NCBI GenBank assembly: GCA_949361645.1
Contig: OX442415.1
Location: 15,066,331-15,130,330, forward strand
Length of the DNA stretch: 64,000 nt
Reading direction: 5' to 3'
DNA from: Spongilla lacustris
Lineage: Eukaryota; Porifera; Demospongiae; Spongillida; Spongillidae
Each line of letters opens with the position of its first letter. The first letter of the stretch is position 1. Positions 46,401 through 58,642 of this stretch are shown here, one piece after another. The notes beneath the pieces were generated by a model that was not told the origin of the DNA, did no database searches, and saw nothing but the letters and a program-made list of their open reading frames with translations. A program made the translations under genes and the position numbers.

Positions 46401-49002
46401 AATGTTCATTGGTATGGTGCACTTGTAGCGATATGGCTGGTAATCTTGGCTGATGAAATATGCAGCGAAGGATAGGTACATGTAGTGGGAGATACTCCTG
46501 CTAAGTGAGGGCTAAATTGGTTCCATGGATAGCGGGGGGCTCCAGTTCATGGCTCTCCTAATATTGTGGGGGGTGCCAATTGCAATTGCACTGTTGTGAG
46601 TTTCCACCAGCATGATTATTCTGGGGGACCCAATTACCCTGGGGTGTTTGGCAGCTGGTTGCTACCTTGCTGACAGTCCGATAACTGCTGGTGCTAACCG
46701 GACGTGCAGTATGGGGCTATTAAGTTCACTTGCATTAATGGTTTCAATGATACTGTCCGCTTGCATTGAGGGAGCTGATCTCATTGGTCCCTGGGCCGTA
46801 CGATGACTCAATGTGCAGTGAAGGGGGCAGGTATACGCACAGTACATGTAGTTCATGGCTTGTGGTGCGAGGGTTGGCATCTCCACTGGCCTCATACCTA
46901 TTGACCCCAGCATGTGTGGGCACCCCTGCTGGCAATGCAGGGTCTGGTAACCCCATCTGTAAGAGAGCTGGTGGCTCCACTACTTGCAGTGTGGTGGCAT
47001 TAAATGTAAATTCACTTGCATTGTGCGGCTGTTGAGTTCACTTGCAGTGATCATGGGGGATGTTGGTTGTGATGTGTGACCATTGGCCCCTTGAACTTGC
47101 AGTGAATGGTCACCGGTATGGTGAACTTGTAGTGAGAAGGCTGAGAAGGCTGCTGAAACATGCAGTGAAGGATAGGTAGTGGGAGATAGGGCACCGTATG
47201 TGCGGGCTGCTAAGTGAGGGTGAATGGTTCCATAGATAGTGGGGGCATGTGTGACTCCAGTTCATGGCTCCCTGAAATTGCGGTAGGTGCCATTTCCACT
47301 TGCAGTGTGACTCCATGCACCAGCATGCATTATTGTGGTGTCCCCCAGTGACCCCAGGAAGTTTAGTAGCTGGTGGCTTCCCTGCTGGCAGTCTGATAAC
47401 TCCATCTGGAATGTCTCCACTGGTGCTAACTGGAATGCAGTGTGGGTTTTTAAGTTCATTTGCATTACTGTCTGCCTGCAATGAGGCTGGTCCCAGTGTG
47501 TGGGGCACTTGTAGTGAGGGCTAATGGTCAGTGTTTGGAGAGCGGTGGGTGTACGTTCAGTGCATGTACATGTAGTTCATGGCTTCCCCTGAAATTCGGG
47601 GACTGTTTAATTGCTTGTAGTGTGACAGCTGGCATCTCCACTGGCATCATACCTATTGACCCCTGCATGTGTGGGCACCCCTGCTGCCAGTGCAGGGTCT
47701 GGTAACCCCATCTGTAAGAGAGCTGGTGGCTCCACTGCTTGCAGTGTGGATGTATTATTTGTAAGTTCGTGAGGCAGTAGTGATGGGGGACTGGTGGTTT
47801 TGCTGTGTGGGGATGGCTCCATTGTCCCCTTGAACTTGCAGCGAACAATCATTAGTGGGGGTGTGGAGGGGGACTGGACCAATGGGGTTCTGCTTACATG
47901 TAGATGTAAGGCCATTTGCAGTGAGGGCTTGGTAGTGTTGGGAGGGGGCATGTGTGGTTTCCCTTGGTACATGTACATGTAGTTCATGGCTGCCCTGAAA
48001 TTGTGAGGGCTGCATGTCAACTCCATTTGCAGTGAGAGGGTTAGCAGTGTCTCCACTGGTATTGACCCCATTGGTTAGTTGGTGGCTCCTGTGAAGGGTC
48101 TGATATGGGCGGGTGGTTCCATAGGTAGTGCGGGTTGGTGGCTTTGCATGGCATCTGTTGGTTATTCGGGGCTGCTGTCTGGACTTGCAATGTAGTAGTG
48201 AGGGCCCATATGTTGGGGGGCGGGGCCGGTGGCTCCTTTAGTGATTTAGCGGCTGCTTACTCCCTACAACCACCATCGTCAGTGGTATGACCGCCGTCTC
48301 TACCGTTCTCGATCTCCCCATCCTCGTCGAATGTATCTTGAATATCGATCATCGTATCCGTACCGCTCGAACTCATCCGCCGATTGAAACTCTTACGAGC
48401 TTGTCTTCAGTGGACGTCGCCATGCATATCGTTTATCTACACAGAAGATAACGAATATCAACTGTGACAGGGACGATAGATTAAATACTTACCCAGCTAG
48501 CTAGCGCAGTATTAGGTGTGGCTATAAGTTATCCAAGTCTCAGCCCACAGGAAGTAGTTGCATATTCATGTACTTTTGGTATGGAAGCGGTTCACGCACG
48601 TACAATGGCGCGATACGAGCGGGAAACTTGTACCAACTTTGTGCCGCTGTATCTCCGTAACTGATGACATAAAAATTAACGAACAGAACAAATCGATAGT
48701 TATAGGACCTCTCTACCTACAAACCGAATTTGAAGCGATTTGATTACTCCTACCTAAAGTTATGGTGGGTTTGAACCCGGTGGGGTATCGGACGTTGCAA
48801 TACTGGCACGGAGCAAGTGCAAGACTCCAAAATGTCTTTTACCGTAGGGAAATAGTGTAGTATGAAGTGTTGAAAATCGATAGTTGATAGCGTTAACCGT
48901 TCGGAAGATATAGCGATTCAAAGGAGAAGCATTTTTATAACATTTTATATATATATGCGAAACGACATTTTCTCGTGAACTGTCCCATATATATATAATT
49001 TT

Positions 49003-49837
49003 ATATATGGGAAAGTTTACGAGAAAAGGGACCTAGCGTGTATTATAAAAAAGTATAATAAAAATGCATTACGTTTGATTTGCTATAACTTCCGAACAGT
49101 TAACGCTATCAACTTCCTATTTTCAACACTTCATACTGCACCATTTCTCTATGGTAAAATACATTTTGGAGTCTTGCATTTGCTCCGTGTCAGTATTGCA
49201 ACGTTCGATACCTCACTAGGTTCAAACCCGCCATAACTTTCGGTAGGAGTAATCAATTCGCTTCAAATTCGGTTTGTAGGTAGAGAGGTCCTATACCTAT
49301 CGATTTGTTCTGTTCGTTAATTTTTATGCCATCCATTACGGAGATACAGTTGAACAAACTACGTGCCCATTTTCGCGCTCGATTCGCGCCAATGATTTGG
49401 GCAAATTGCGTTCCGCTCAATGTATGGGGAGGCGGGGATTATAACATTGGCGCGAATCAAGCGGGAAAACGTGCACGTAGTTTGTTCAACTGTATCTCCG
49501 TAACGGATAGCATAAAAATTAACGAACAGAACAAATCGATAGGTATAGGACCTCTCTACCTACAAACCGAATTTGAAGGGAATTGATTACTCCTACCGAA
49601 AGTTATGGCGGGTTTGAACCCAGTGGGGTATCGAACGTTGCAATACTGACACGGAGCAAGTGCAAGACTCCAAAATGTATTTTACCATAGAGAAATGGTG
49701 CAGTATGAAGTGTTGAAAATAGGAAATTGATAGCGTTAACTGTTTGGAAGTTATAGCAAATCAAACGTAATGCATTTTTATTATACTTTTTTATAATACA
49801 CGCTAGGTCCCTTTTCTCGTAAACTTTCCCATATATC
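49003..49837. mobile_element. Foldback element 3
   Basis: A third roughly 830-bp palindromic element, same family as elements 1 and 2, between the giant palindrome and the resumed R2 repeat. Its right end ctttcccatatat meets ccaagcagact of the host repeat. Confidence 0.93.
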
Positions 49838-50530
49838 CAAGCAGACTAGTAGTAGTGCCCATCAGATGTTCTTGCTACTTTGAAATGATATCATCTGAAT
49901 ATGTATGAGTACATCCTACAATGAAGCACCAACACATGGAAAGACCTGTAGGATAACTACTATGCTACTAACCAAGTGATCTGGGAATTTTTGGCCCATA
50001 GTCATGTTACCATGGCAACATATTACATGTAACTGTGAGCTTATAGCCTACTCCTTTACCATTGGCTTATTCACATTGCCATGGTACCAGAGCACAAGTG
50101 ATTGAAAGCAAATTGAAGTCAGTTGTATGTTTACTATGTGGACTGCCACATTGGTTAGTAGTACTCACAAGACATGAAGGAAATCCATGCGAGTTTTCAT
50201 TCAGTAACAATCCTGACTATGGGGCAAGGGATGGGATTACAGTGACATAGTTGCCTAGCTATACATTGTATATATGAGTACCTAATACTGTGCATGTGGG
50301 TACATGGGTCATAGCCCTCAGTTTAGTACTACTGTAACATGTGTACATTGCATAGGTCAAACCAAGAAGCTAGACACTTGAGACACTTCATTCCAGTTCC
50401 ATAAGATCATTTAATCTACCAGGATATGGAGTTTTGTACCTTGGTATAGAATATCTTATTTCTTTTGACTCCAAGATCATACCAGTACTTCAAGGCATAG
50501 GCAGCTGATGTAATCCTATTGAAGGGCAAT
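49838..50530. mobile_element. Repeat R2, right half
   Basis: It resumes the R1 order from ccaagcagactagtagtag and matches 29310-29990 nearly base for base, including accatggcaacatattacatg and cttggtatagaat. It ends where the family H hairpin begins at 50531. Confidence 0.88.
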
Positions 50531-50814
50531 AGAATATAAAAAACATTCTCTCTGAGAAAGTTAGTGGTATATAGGATTTGAAGGCAATGGTGGTGTATAA
50601 AGGAAGGGAACAAGAGATTCAGTGGAGATACAATGATTGATTATTCCTATATTTAGCAGCATAATTGTAATGACGTTCTATACAGTGCTAAATATAGGAA
50701 TAATTATTGTATGTCCACTGAATCCCTAGTTCCCTCCTTTTTACACCACCATTGCCTTCAAATCCTATATACCACTAACGTACGTTCTCTGATAGAATGT
50801 TTTTTATATCTTGT
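50531..50814. mobile_element. Hairpin MITE, family H, copy 3
   Basis: Arms aaacattctctctgagaaag and ggaattattgtatgtcc pair as in 22677-22976. It is inserted at the point where R2 would otherwise continue (gaagggcaata). Confidence 0.88.
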
Positions 50815-50879
50815 TTCATTCATTTTTGTATATAAGTGACTACTAGTATATAGGTGTACATGTAGTACAAGTAAATACG

Positions 50880-51200
50880 ATTGTACGATAAAATCCAGCC
50901 GTTGTAATTCCCATGTTTATTGCCTAGCAACACAATTTGCAGCTGTTCCATTAGTTCGAAACTCGCGCGCCAAGCTTTCCCTCTTAGAAGCTCGTTTCTC
51001 GTCTGAGTTCAGTTCATAACGTCGCTTCTTAGACTTAGAAGCTCGCACCGCAACAGATATCTTTTCCTGTTGCCACCTCTTAGAAGCTCGGTTCAACTCA
51101 AGATTTGCTCTGTACATATCACGAGCAGACGCCCGCCTTTGTTCAGCATCAGCATCGGTCTCGATTTAGGAGGTATTCCTTTCGTCGCTTAGCTTTCCTC
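50880..51200 (-). pseudogene. Basic, repetitive RASKR-type ORF, transposon-like
   Basis: Minus strand 51165-50917 reads EQRRASARDMYRANLELNRA followed by SKRWQQEK and further ASKxxKR repeats, ending in TAA. Such Arg-Ala-Ser/Lys-Arg heptad-like arrays are common in predicted invertebrate transposon proteins (recall). The frame is broken upstream of 51165. Confidence 0.35.
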
Positions 51201-52430
51201 TTTCGCAGCCATAAAACCATTTTGGCAAAAACAACTTCGCTAGCTAAAAGTGGTGAGCAAAACAAACGAAACTCACACCTGTTCCATGCCAATCATACAC
51301 AATCCACAATTCTGAAGCATTGTCATGGAAACAGCTAACTCTCTATATTACGTAGCGGTTACATGCTTTATTTATATATCTGATACCTGAAGATGTATTG
51401 TCAGAATTTTCTACGATTTTTGGTGTAACTGGCGCTCTTTAAAACCTTTCCTATCTTATACTGACGACGACGACGACGACTATGGACAAATTACGGTCTG
51501 AGATAGGTACTTGGATAAATCACGTAACTACCGTAAAAAATTGTCTCCCAAAAATTGTGCCGTAATTTTAGACTGCCGGAGAGGATTGATTTGTGGCGAT
51601 CGATTGTTTGTGCTGGTTTCGAGTTCTGTTATGCTTGCTATATTCTATAAAGGTAGCCCATGGCTTCTTTTAGCATTTGCTATTCGTTGTATACGGTGAA
51701 ATGATTGCAGTAGTAAGTTGTGGGCGTGTCAAAAAAGGGTATGGCTTGCTGGTTATAGAATTTTGTAGCGCATTGAATGGGTTCCATGAAATACATATGA
51801 AGGCATTTAGGACACCTAGTTGCATTACTCATTTAAGTATGAGGGCAATCAGACGATGCGCAGGGTGTTGTCTCGAAGCCTCCACGAACGGCTTCATATG
51901 GTTTAAGGTACGCGATTATCGTGAAAGCTAATAGCTTTTATGACAGTGGGACGTCATACTTATTTGCCTTAATGTTACAAGGATATGTTTTTCACTTTTT
52001 TTTACGTAGGTAGAGAGTGTTAAAGAGGTGTTCTATATAAAACGCACCTTATCGTTGCCGTGGGTTCTTTAGCTAGATTATTTTCAGACTCTGCTGCTTA
52101 TGTAGTAAAAGCGCCTTGCATATCTCGAGATTCTGATTTAGCGCAGTGCACTTATCAATCAAACCAATTTAATCAAAATTTGTCATAGCAACATGCAATG
52201 TGAGCTTATTATTCGTATTTTAATACTATGTTTATGAAATTCTATATTTTTATTCAACACTTCTGTGTGTACTTGCATGGATAATGAAGACTGTTGCTGA
52301 TGATTTGAAAAGAATTTTTTTTTACCATTTTAAGAATTACATTTAATGAACGTAACTAACTGTAAGCACCCGTGATACGAAAGGGGCTTGGTGTTTTTAC
52401 ATCCACACTAACATAGCATCCCAACGTTTA
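51201..52430. other. Unassigned stretch
   Basis: A GAC microsatellite at about 51466-51480 is the only structured feature. Two plus ORFs (51511-51699, 51677-51931) show no recognisable motif, and the second has AT-rich codon use with no splice support. Confidence 0.4.
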
Positions 52431-52439
52431 GAAAATGCA

Positions 52440-53610
52440 CGAAGTATCGTATAATTCTTGAGCACTCTGCTGGAAGCAGTCTCAACACTACACCTGATGT
52501 GTTGCGGTGGGCAATACGTCATAATGTCAAAATTTTACAAGGTGTTGGGCTGAAGTACAGGTTTTCTCAATGAGCAGTTTATAGTGTCTGTTGACACAGC
52601 TGAAAATGTAGCTGTTCCTCTACCAGTTTTGAATACAGAGCTGGATAAATGTAATGTGCAATCCACCTTATGTTAAGAACTGATTAAACTTAAAATTAAT
52701 AAAACAGCTAAATTAAAAAATTCATAAGTGGCACATACCGGCAGTTTATTGTAAATATAAAAATTTGCTGTCTGTACACAAGGGATGTAAGATAACACAG
52801 AGGAGATTTGCAAAACAAAATCACTGATTTGGTTCAAAACATAGAATTACATGTAAGTAATGAAGAATTGCTACATCGATTATCAGGCTCAAATATCATC
52901 ATGACCAGAAATGATAGCAAGACATATAGCACTGCTTGCTGCAAGGCTATTTACTATTGCCTCCAATATGGAGCACCCATAACACATGTGTGTAATGTGA
53001 TTAGCGCAATACTTTTTGAATTGGTGGGTACAACTATTGATAGTTAGCGCAATACTTTTTGAATTGGTGGGTACAACTATTGATAGTCTTCCTCATAGTA
53101 GTACAGTATATCAATGTGTAAATTAGGGATCATCAGTGATATTCAGGTAAGTGAAGTAATGTATGCAAATAAAAATCTCACTCTTTCATGGGACTCAACA
53201 ACAGTTGATGCATGGGACATCAATGACCTCCATATCAGTGTGCACACTGTGCCAGTAACTTCGTATGTACTGCAATTAGGTGCTATAGCCTCTGGTCAAA
53301 CAGAAGACTATGTTTCACATCAGTGATATAGCTTGACTCATATGATTTCTGTATTCAGTTGCAGAATTCATTTTTATATGTAAGGTCAACAATACTTAAC
53401 TATTTCAAAAATACCTTAACCGACAGAGTTGCTGAGCAAAAACAAAATATTCTGCATTATAGACACGTTATTTCAGTGAAAAGTACTGATAAAGTTCCCA
53501 AAGCCACCAACTGTTACTGGACACAGGAAGACATCGAGGAAGCAGGGGAAGATGAAAAAATATGCATATTACAGCTGTATTACTGGAAATATTATTTTTG
53601 TTGATTTTCC
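52440..53610 (+). pseudogene. Broken transposon gene (TLSWDSTTVD type)
   Basis: Successive plus-strand frames give LEHSAGSSLNTTPDVLRWAI (about 52458), an unassigned frame at 52808-53047, and NLTLSWDSTTVDAWDINDLH then GAIASGQTEDYVSH (53180-53326). The Asp-containing STTVD and GGT/SGQ-EDY pattern recalls transposon proteins frequent in sponges and cnidarians, perhaps around a first catalytic Asp; family not named with confidence. Frameshifts and stops separate the frames, and a 43-bp duplication lies inside. Confidence 0.35.
53001..53086. repeat. Perfect 43-bp tandem duplication
   Basis: ttagcgcaatactttttg through caactattgatag occurs twice head to tail with no mismatch (53001-53043, 53044-53086). 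The length is not a multiple of three, so it shifts the surrounding frame. Confidence 0.97.
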
Positions 53611-54399
53611 TGACATGTGAAATGCCTTTTTCATTGAATGGTAAAATTTTGTTTCCGAGAACATGATATATGTACATTTGGCTATATATTTCTATATCGC
53701 TACCATGAGCAGCCTGCATATTTGGCATGATTTTATGCATAATATCGGCTGTAGTACCTTCTAAAAAGGATTTTTATATGCAGGTATGTGTGGCAGTTAC
53801 TCCTTATATATTTGGCTGCAGTAGCATATTTGGTAAGATCAATGTAGCGAATATAAGTTAAACCGGCACAGTTTTTTTTTGCGCGGTCATTCAATTCCAT
53901 ACATTCAAAAGTACCGCTTTATGCTGCCGTATTGACCGAATGAAAAAAGATGATATGATAAGTAATATACCGTTGGAATGCACATTTTTTACTCTTTTTA
54001 GAACCATGCGAATTGTTGCAAAAATATCAATTTGAAAAAAATATCCAAGTACCTATCTGAGAACGATAACTACGAACTTTTTTGTTCTCTTAAAGCAAAC
54101 GGTCTAGCGACTTGAACAAAACATTAAAATGATCTTCTTTCCATTGTGGATCGGTAGCAACAAAGAGCTACACTATCCGTTTCTCGGTTCGTGAGTTATA
54201 CGCGGGACGCGTTTTTTTAATGATATTCATGATACGGCACAAATCCTATATGAGAGTTACTGCCGTAACTCTCGATACATCATTTTGTCTATAGGTCTTA
54301 ATGCTATTTCTGAATAATTCATCTAGTGTGCTTTGTCAAATAGAATTATAGATGCATCGCCTTTGATGAAATAGCATCAACAAAACCACAAAACTTGTT
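53611..54399. other. Intergenic, contains the dispersed repeat shared with 10.8 kb
   Basis: 54050-54260 is the partner of 10780-10990. The rest is AT-rich with no gene recognised. Confidence 0.6.
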
Positions 54400-54840
54400 T
54401 CAATGTAGCAAGGGCATCTGTTTTCCAACATGGACACTATATTTGGTCTGTGTGGATATGGTTTTTCATATCAGTACAAAGTCCTTTATCCAGAGGTGAG
54501 TCCACATATCACAATTTGCCTTTCACTGTACATTCCCTCAATTTTTGAATCAAATGAATAGTATGGAAGGTGCAAAATTCAACCTCAGAAGAGCTAGGCT
54601 TGGGTGGCTACTTAAAATTGATAGTTGATGTTAGGCACAATCGCAGTGAGGCAGTGTCCGCAGTGAAGCTTCGAAATCATGCAACAAATTTTGTGGTGTG
54701 TGTTGTTCGTGGATACAAAGCTCATAACAATATCATGGTAATCCAGGTAGATGAAATGATAATATTACAGAACTACAAGGAAGTGTCTCAGGAACGTCAT
54801 GAACGCTACCTAGCTTCTTGGTTTGACCCATCATAAGTTT
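54400..54840 (+). mobile_element. Repeat R fragment with a short ORF
   Basis: caatgtagcaagggcatctg, tttggtctgtgtggatatgg and aaatgaatagtatggaaggt match 30045-30220. The following plus frame 54570-54836 (ends ERHERYLASWFDPS) is unassigned. Confidence 0.6.
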
Positions 54841-55131
54841 GAGTATAGTTTTAAATTGAGAGCTATATTGTCTACTTGCGCCCGTGTGCACAGGTGTGCA
54901 TACTGTACGTACAGTGTGCACAGGTGAGCACACTTTATTTACACCTTCATATCTTTAACAATTGTTGGATTCCTGTAGCAAATTTTGCATCATTTTAAAG
55001 ATAGGTCTTTGCAGAATATGGGGAAATACAGAACATAAACAACTGTACTTAAAACTCATAGTTTTTTTGGCCAGAAAAGCAATTTGTAAGCACGTGACAT
55101 TTAAAAACAATTTTTTTTTTTTTTAACTCTA

Positions 55132-55335
55132 GGACGTGGCAGGGCAGTCAGTTAGGAACTGCAAACAGGTTCACAAGCTGTAGGACGTTGCAGGGCAGTT
55201 AGCTAGGGACTGCAAAAAACTATAGGACTTGGCAGGGCATTAACTGGTGTAGTGCACACTGGTTCACAAGCTGTAGAACGTGGCAGGGCAGTCAAGTCAG
55301 GGACTGCCAACAGGTATACAGCAATAGGACATGGC
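55132..55335. repeat. Imperfect tandem repeat AGGACGTGGCAGGGCAGT
   Basis: Five to six occurrences of taggac(g/t)tggcagggca with spacing of about 40-65 bp, interleaved with gttcacaagctgtag and agggactgcaaa words. It is preceded by T14 at about 55112. Confidence 0.85.
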
Positions 55336-55339
55336 AGAC

Positions 55340-56039
55340 CATAAATAGGAACCATTGAGAGGACAGAGCAAGCAGTTCTTTCTGTCTTCAGTGTACATGT
55401 GTATGTGGGTAAGTATTTGCTGTTTGATTACAACGAAAGGCCAACTAGCACGTGCATAAAAAGGAATCTCATTCAGTGTTTCAATGGAGGAATACTGCAT
55501 CTTCAAGGGCTATATTATGTACATGTTATGCCATTCAATGCTTGAGCTAATAGTAACAATTAAGGTCTGTAACCATGCTGCCATGTGTGGTATTAAAGTG
55601 TGCACAAGTGTACACACTGTATTGTCAAACTCAACAGAAAAAAATAATAAAGAACTTATTAGATTGATTTCATATACAAATAATAGTACTTACTGTCCTC
55701 TATCAGGAACATATTTAAAGTACACAAAATACATTATGGGTGGGGTGCATTTTACAGTGTGCACACCTGTACACAATTTAAAAAGCCAGGCCCCAGACAC
55801 TGCTAGAGAAATACATGCAATTTCCTTATTGGAATAGCAAAACGTATGTATGAACTTACTACCCACTTTTCATTTGCAGTTCACTAACTTTGATATGTGC
55901 CTTTTAGTGACAAAAATTTTGTAATAAAACAGTAAGTGAAGCTGCTCCATTATCTTAGCATAAGCGTTTATTTCAGGACCAGAATTCTACTACACATCAT
56001 TGCATAGACAATATAGAGGTACCATTATGCACAGTTAAT
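55340..56039. other. Unassigned stretch with recurring GTGTGCAC words
   Basis: The plus ORF 55484-55837 (117 codons) has mixed composition but no recognisable motif. GTGTGCAC-type palindromic words recur at 54888, 54920, 55600 and 55757. Confidence 0.4.
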
Positions 56040-56265
56040 AGCTTGGCAAAAAGCCCATTTTGCCTGACTCATCCCTTGCCCCATAGTCAGGTATGTTACT
56101 GAATGAAAACTCACATGGATTTCCTTCAAGTCTTGTGAGTACTACTAACCAATGTGGTAGTCCGAATGACCTACATGTACATAGTAAATAAATGACTGAT
56201 TTGCTTTCAAGTTCCGTACTCTGGTACCTGAATAAGCCAAATGGTAAAGGACTATATAGGCCACC
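56040..56265 (-). mobile_element. Inverted fragment of repeat R
   Basis: Read in inverse it matches 29560-29720 and 50090-50240: gaaggaaatccatgtgag, ttcattcagtaac, gactatggggcaagggatg. Confidence 0.85.
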
Positions 56266-57571
56266 AGCTCACAGCTGCATTGAATATATAATTATTGCCA
56301 TGGTTGTCCCCCTCCCAAACTTTTGTGTGTGTATATATATACATGTACATCTGACATGCACATTATATGTTCTGTACTGCGTTAGACGGTGCCCCAATTT
56401 TACAGTCCACTCTTTACATGGGAGAGGGCATATCCCCTCCCGCACCCCCCTCCCTGCTGATTTCATCCTATGTATTACAGGAATATAATTAGTATCCCCC
56501 CACACACATACACACACACATATGTACAATTTCTCGACTACGGCCATGAAGATGCATGTGATCTCAGTATCAATCTGTTGAAAACTGTACAAGTGTACAA
56601 GATATATGCTTATTGCCATTTGGTGGGGCACAGTGCAGTTAATTTGTGTGCATGCAAAGCAGCTTATTGCTATAGATCTCTGTAAGGCTCCCATTTCAAT
56701 GAAATGCATGCTTCTATAAAATGATCAGTATCACAAAACAAAACCCTGCTTCATGTGTCAGAATTTGCTGCATTCCATCCTCAACTTTCGCTCTGGCCTC
56801 AGCCAGCAGCAGTTGGCATTAATATACAATATTAAAGTACACTGAAACATGCACAACTGATATTTCATTCATCCTTCAAGGAAATACACATGTATTTTAG
56901 ACAAGCCAACAGGAGGGTTCTCGGGGATTTCTGTGTGGCTGTGCATGGGACATGTGATATTGCAAAGGAAGTGGTAAAAGACAAAAGGTATAATATTAAT
57001 TTTTAATAACCTCACTGTCTCTTCACTGGATGGAAGGTAATGCTTAGCTTCTCTAATGCAGGGTGCTAGAGTATAAGAGATGCGGTTCTTTGTTCTAGCT
57101 GGAAAGTATTTATGCAAAATATACTGTCAACTGAAAATATTGACATCTTCAAAGCAAAAAACAATATTGTTGAGACAGTGACTTAATGGCACAATTAAAA
57201 TCTGGATATCTGTTTTCTCAGGTTGAAAAGCTATAGCATATAACCAAGGGTTGCAGCTTTAAATCCACTTACCATTGGAAATACTTTCACGGGTATTAGA
57301 AAGATATTTATTAACCCCAAAGGTACGTTCGAATTCATACACATTGAAATTAAAATTATTTGTTGTCCACCATCGTGGTGCACAAGTTACTGTAGGACGG
57401 TATGGGCAAAACAACACTCCGACACAAACTACCGATGACAGTTTGCTATGCATCTGTCATTTAAAAACTGCCGTTGGCAGTGTTAAGATCTAAAGATGTC
57501 GCGAGCAACTTGATGATATGACAGGCTATATGGACATGCACTGAATCTTAAGGGACACAGACCTTAATATA
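56266..57571. other. Unassigned stretch
   Basis: Contains a CA/TG-rich patch at 56500-56525. No gene recognised; the opposing ORFs near 56300-56700 overlap antisense and neither shows a domain. Confidence 0.4.
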
Positions 57572-58461
57572 TACAGGGTGTTTCACAATCAAGGAGAATT
57601 GTTTATAAATTAACCACAAGCAGTTAATTAACTGGTAATTGTTGTTAAAAGTTCTAACAACAAAAGAAGACATGCTGGTGAAATTAAATTAATATTATCT
57701 TTAATGGTTAATTAACAATAATAAAATTCCCAAAATCCCTATTCATTTCAATTAAATATTATTAATGTTAATAAATGTAGGGTTGGCGGTTAGACTGCAA
57801 ACTGTACTGCTTCCAATTAGAAGTTATTCAAGATTGAAATCTTGATTTTTTATTTTCGCAATGTACTTGATTTAGGGGCCATTGTATCTCGATTTAGTGG
57901 TTTGAATTTATTAATAAATTCGGCCAAGTTGATATTATTAAAATTCAAGGAAATGTTGGAGCTTTGGGATGCCTCTAAAATGGTATGTGGGAATTATTAT
58001 TATTAATATGGAAACATATGGAGCCTGGAGTGAAGAGGCACGCAATGCTTTCTCCTGCATAGCCATGCGCGAAGCCATCCTCACAAACTGTAGCAAATCC
58101 CAAGTTTTGGGGGATCTATATGGCAGGCTGAGCATTGTGCTTGTGAGAGCAAACGCCAGGGCTATCCTTGCTAGATCATTGCAGGTGGCAGACATGCAGG
58201 TCGATGCAATGGACTACAATAATCGTTTTGTTAATTTATTTATTTTTGATTGTATTAAATTAATTATTTAATTAATATTTAGTTTGTTTACATCATCATT
58301 TAAGCTCAAGTTAATAGAGCACTGATCAACAATTTTAAGTTAATTAACTGCCTGTGGTTAATTTATAAACAATTTTCCTTCATTGTGAAACACTCTGTTA
58401 GTTAATTAACTGCTTGTGGTTAATTTATAATCAATTTTCCATGATTGTGAAACACCCTGTA
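57572..58461. mobile_element. 886-bp Tc1/mariner-like non-autonomous element carrying a retroelement tail
   Basis: The inverted ends CAGGGTGTTTCACAATCA (57574) and the complement at 58442-58459 extend for about 70 bp through ttaattaactg. TA flanks both sides (57572-57573, 58460-58461), the Tc1/mariner signature. A partial second right end lies at about 58330-58400. The interior is AT-rich except for a plus-strand segment (57969-58200) reading METYGAWSEEARNAFSCIAM then QVLGDLYGRLSIVLVRANAR, the retroelement tail module seen at 19.8 kb. No mariner transposase. Confidence 0.8.
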
Positions 58462-58642
58462 TCAGGACCCACGGTAGTTTTCGAGCGAGCGTTTTAAAAT
58501 ATATAATTATAGGTTCAAGATAAAGACGTCTACTGAATTGTTTTCGGTGATGCATTGTTTGCATTTTCTTACTGCACGTGCTGTGTAGCCTGTTCCTCTC
58601 GCTTTTGGCTCCTTTTTGTGCATCATTCAATCGTTTGATACC

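Larger units (their letters stand above)
37636..48998. mobile_element. Giant palindromic foldback element, 11.35 kb
   Basis: Every paired feature I checked between 37891 and 43162 maps to its mirror with coordinate sum 86634, and the translated mirror frames are the same residue by residue. The arms are therefore indel-free over at least 5.2 kb. The outer 420 bp (tatatgggacagttcacgag onward) is a diverged version of the small foldback arms, marking this as a large member of the same family. The interior of each arm is C- and A-rich on one strand (left arm, plus), made of short words such as cactgcaagtg, accagtggag and cagatggggttaccaga arranged in a higher-order repeat of roughly 0.7-0.8 kb (near 39590, 40305, 41120, 41820). 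No transposase frame was recognised. Assembly collapse must be considered. Confidence 0.9.

Noticed and set aside
38563..48071. Many 60-154 codon ORFs in the palindrome arms as possible genes
   Set aside because: They occur in overlapping frames on both strands, follow the short repeated words, and have no domain or splice structure.
36260..49586. Three similar 93-codon ORFs (MFCSLIFMPSITE type)
   Set aside because: Each is the loop region of a palindromic foldback element; the protein is its own approximate mirror and shows no codon-position bias.
56269..56709. A 146-codon minus-strand ORF
   Set aside because: It overlaps a CA/TG-rich patch (CVCVCV) and shows no domain or splice support; opposite frames are similarly open.
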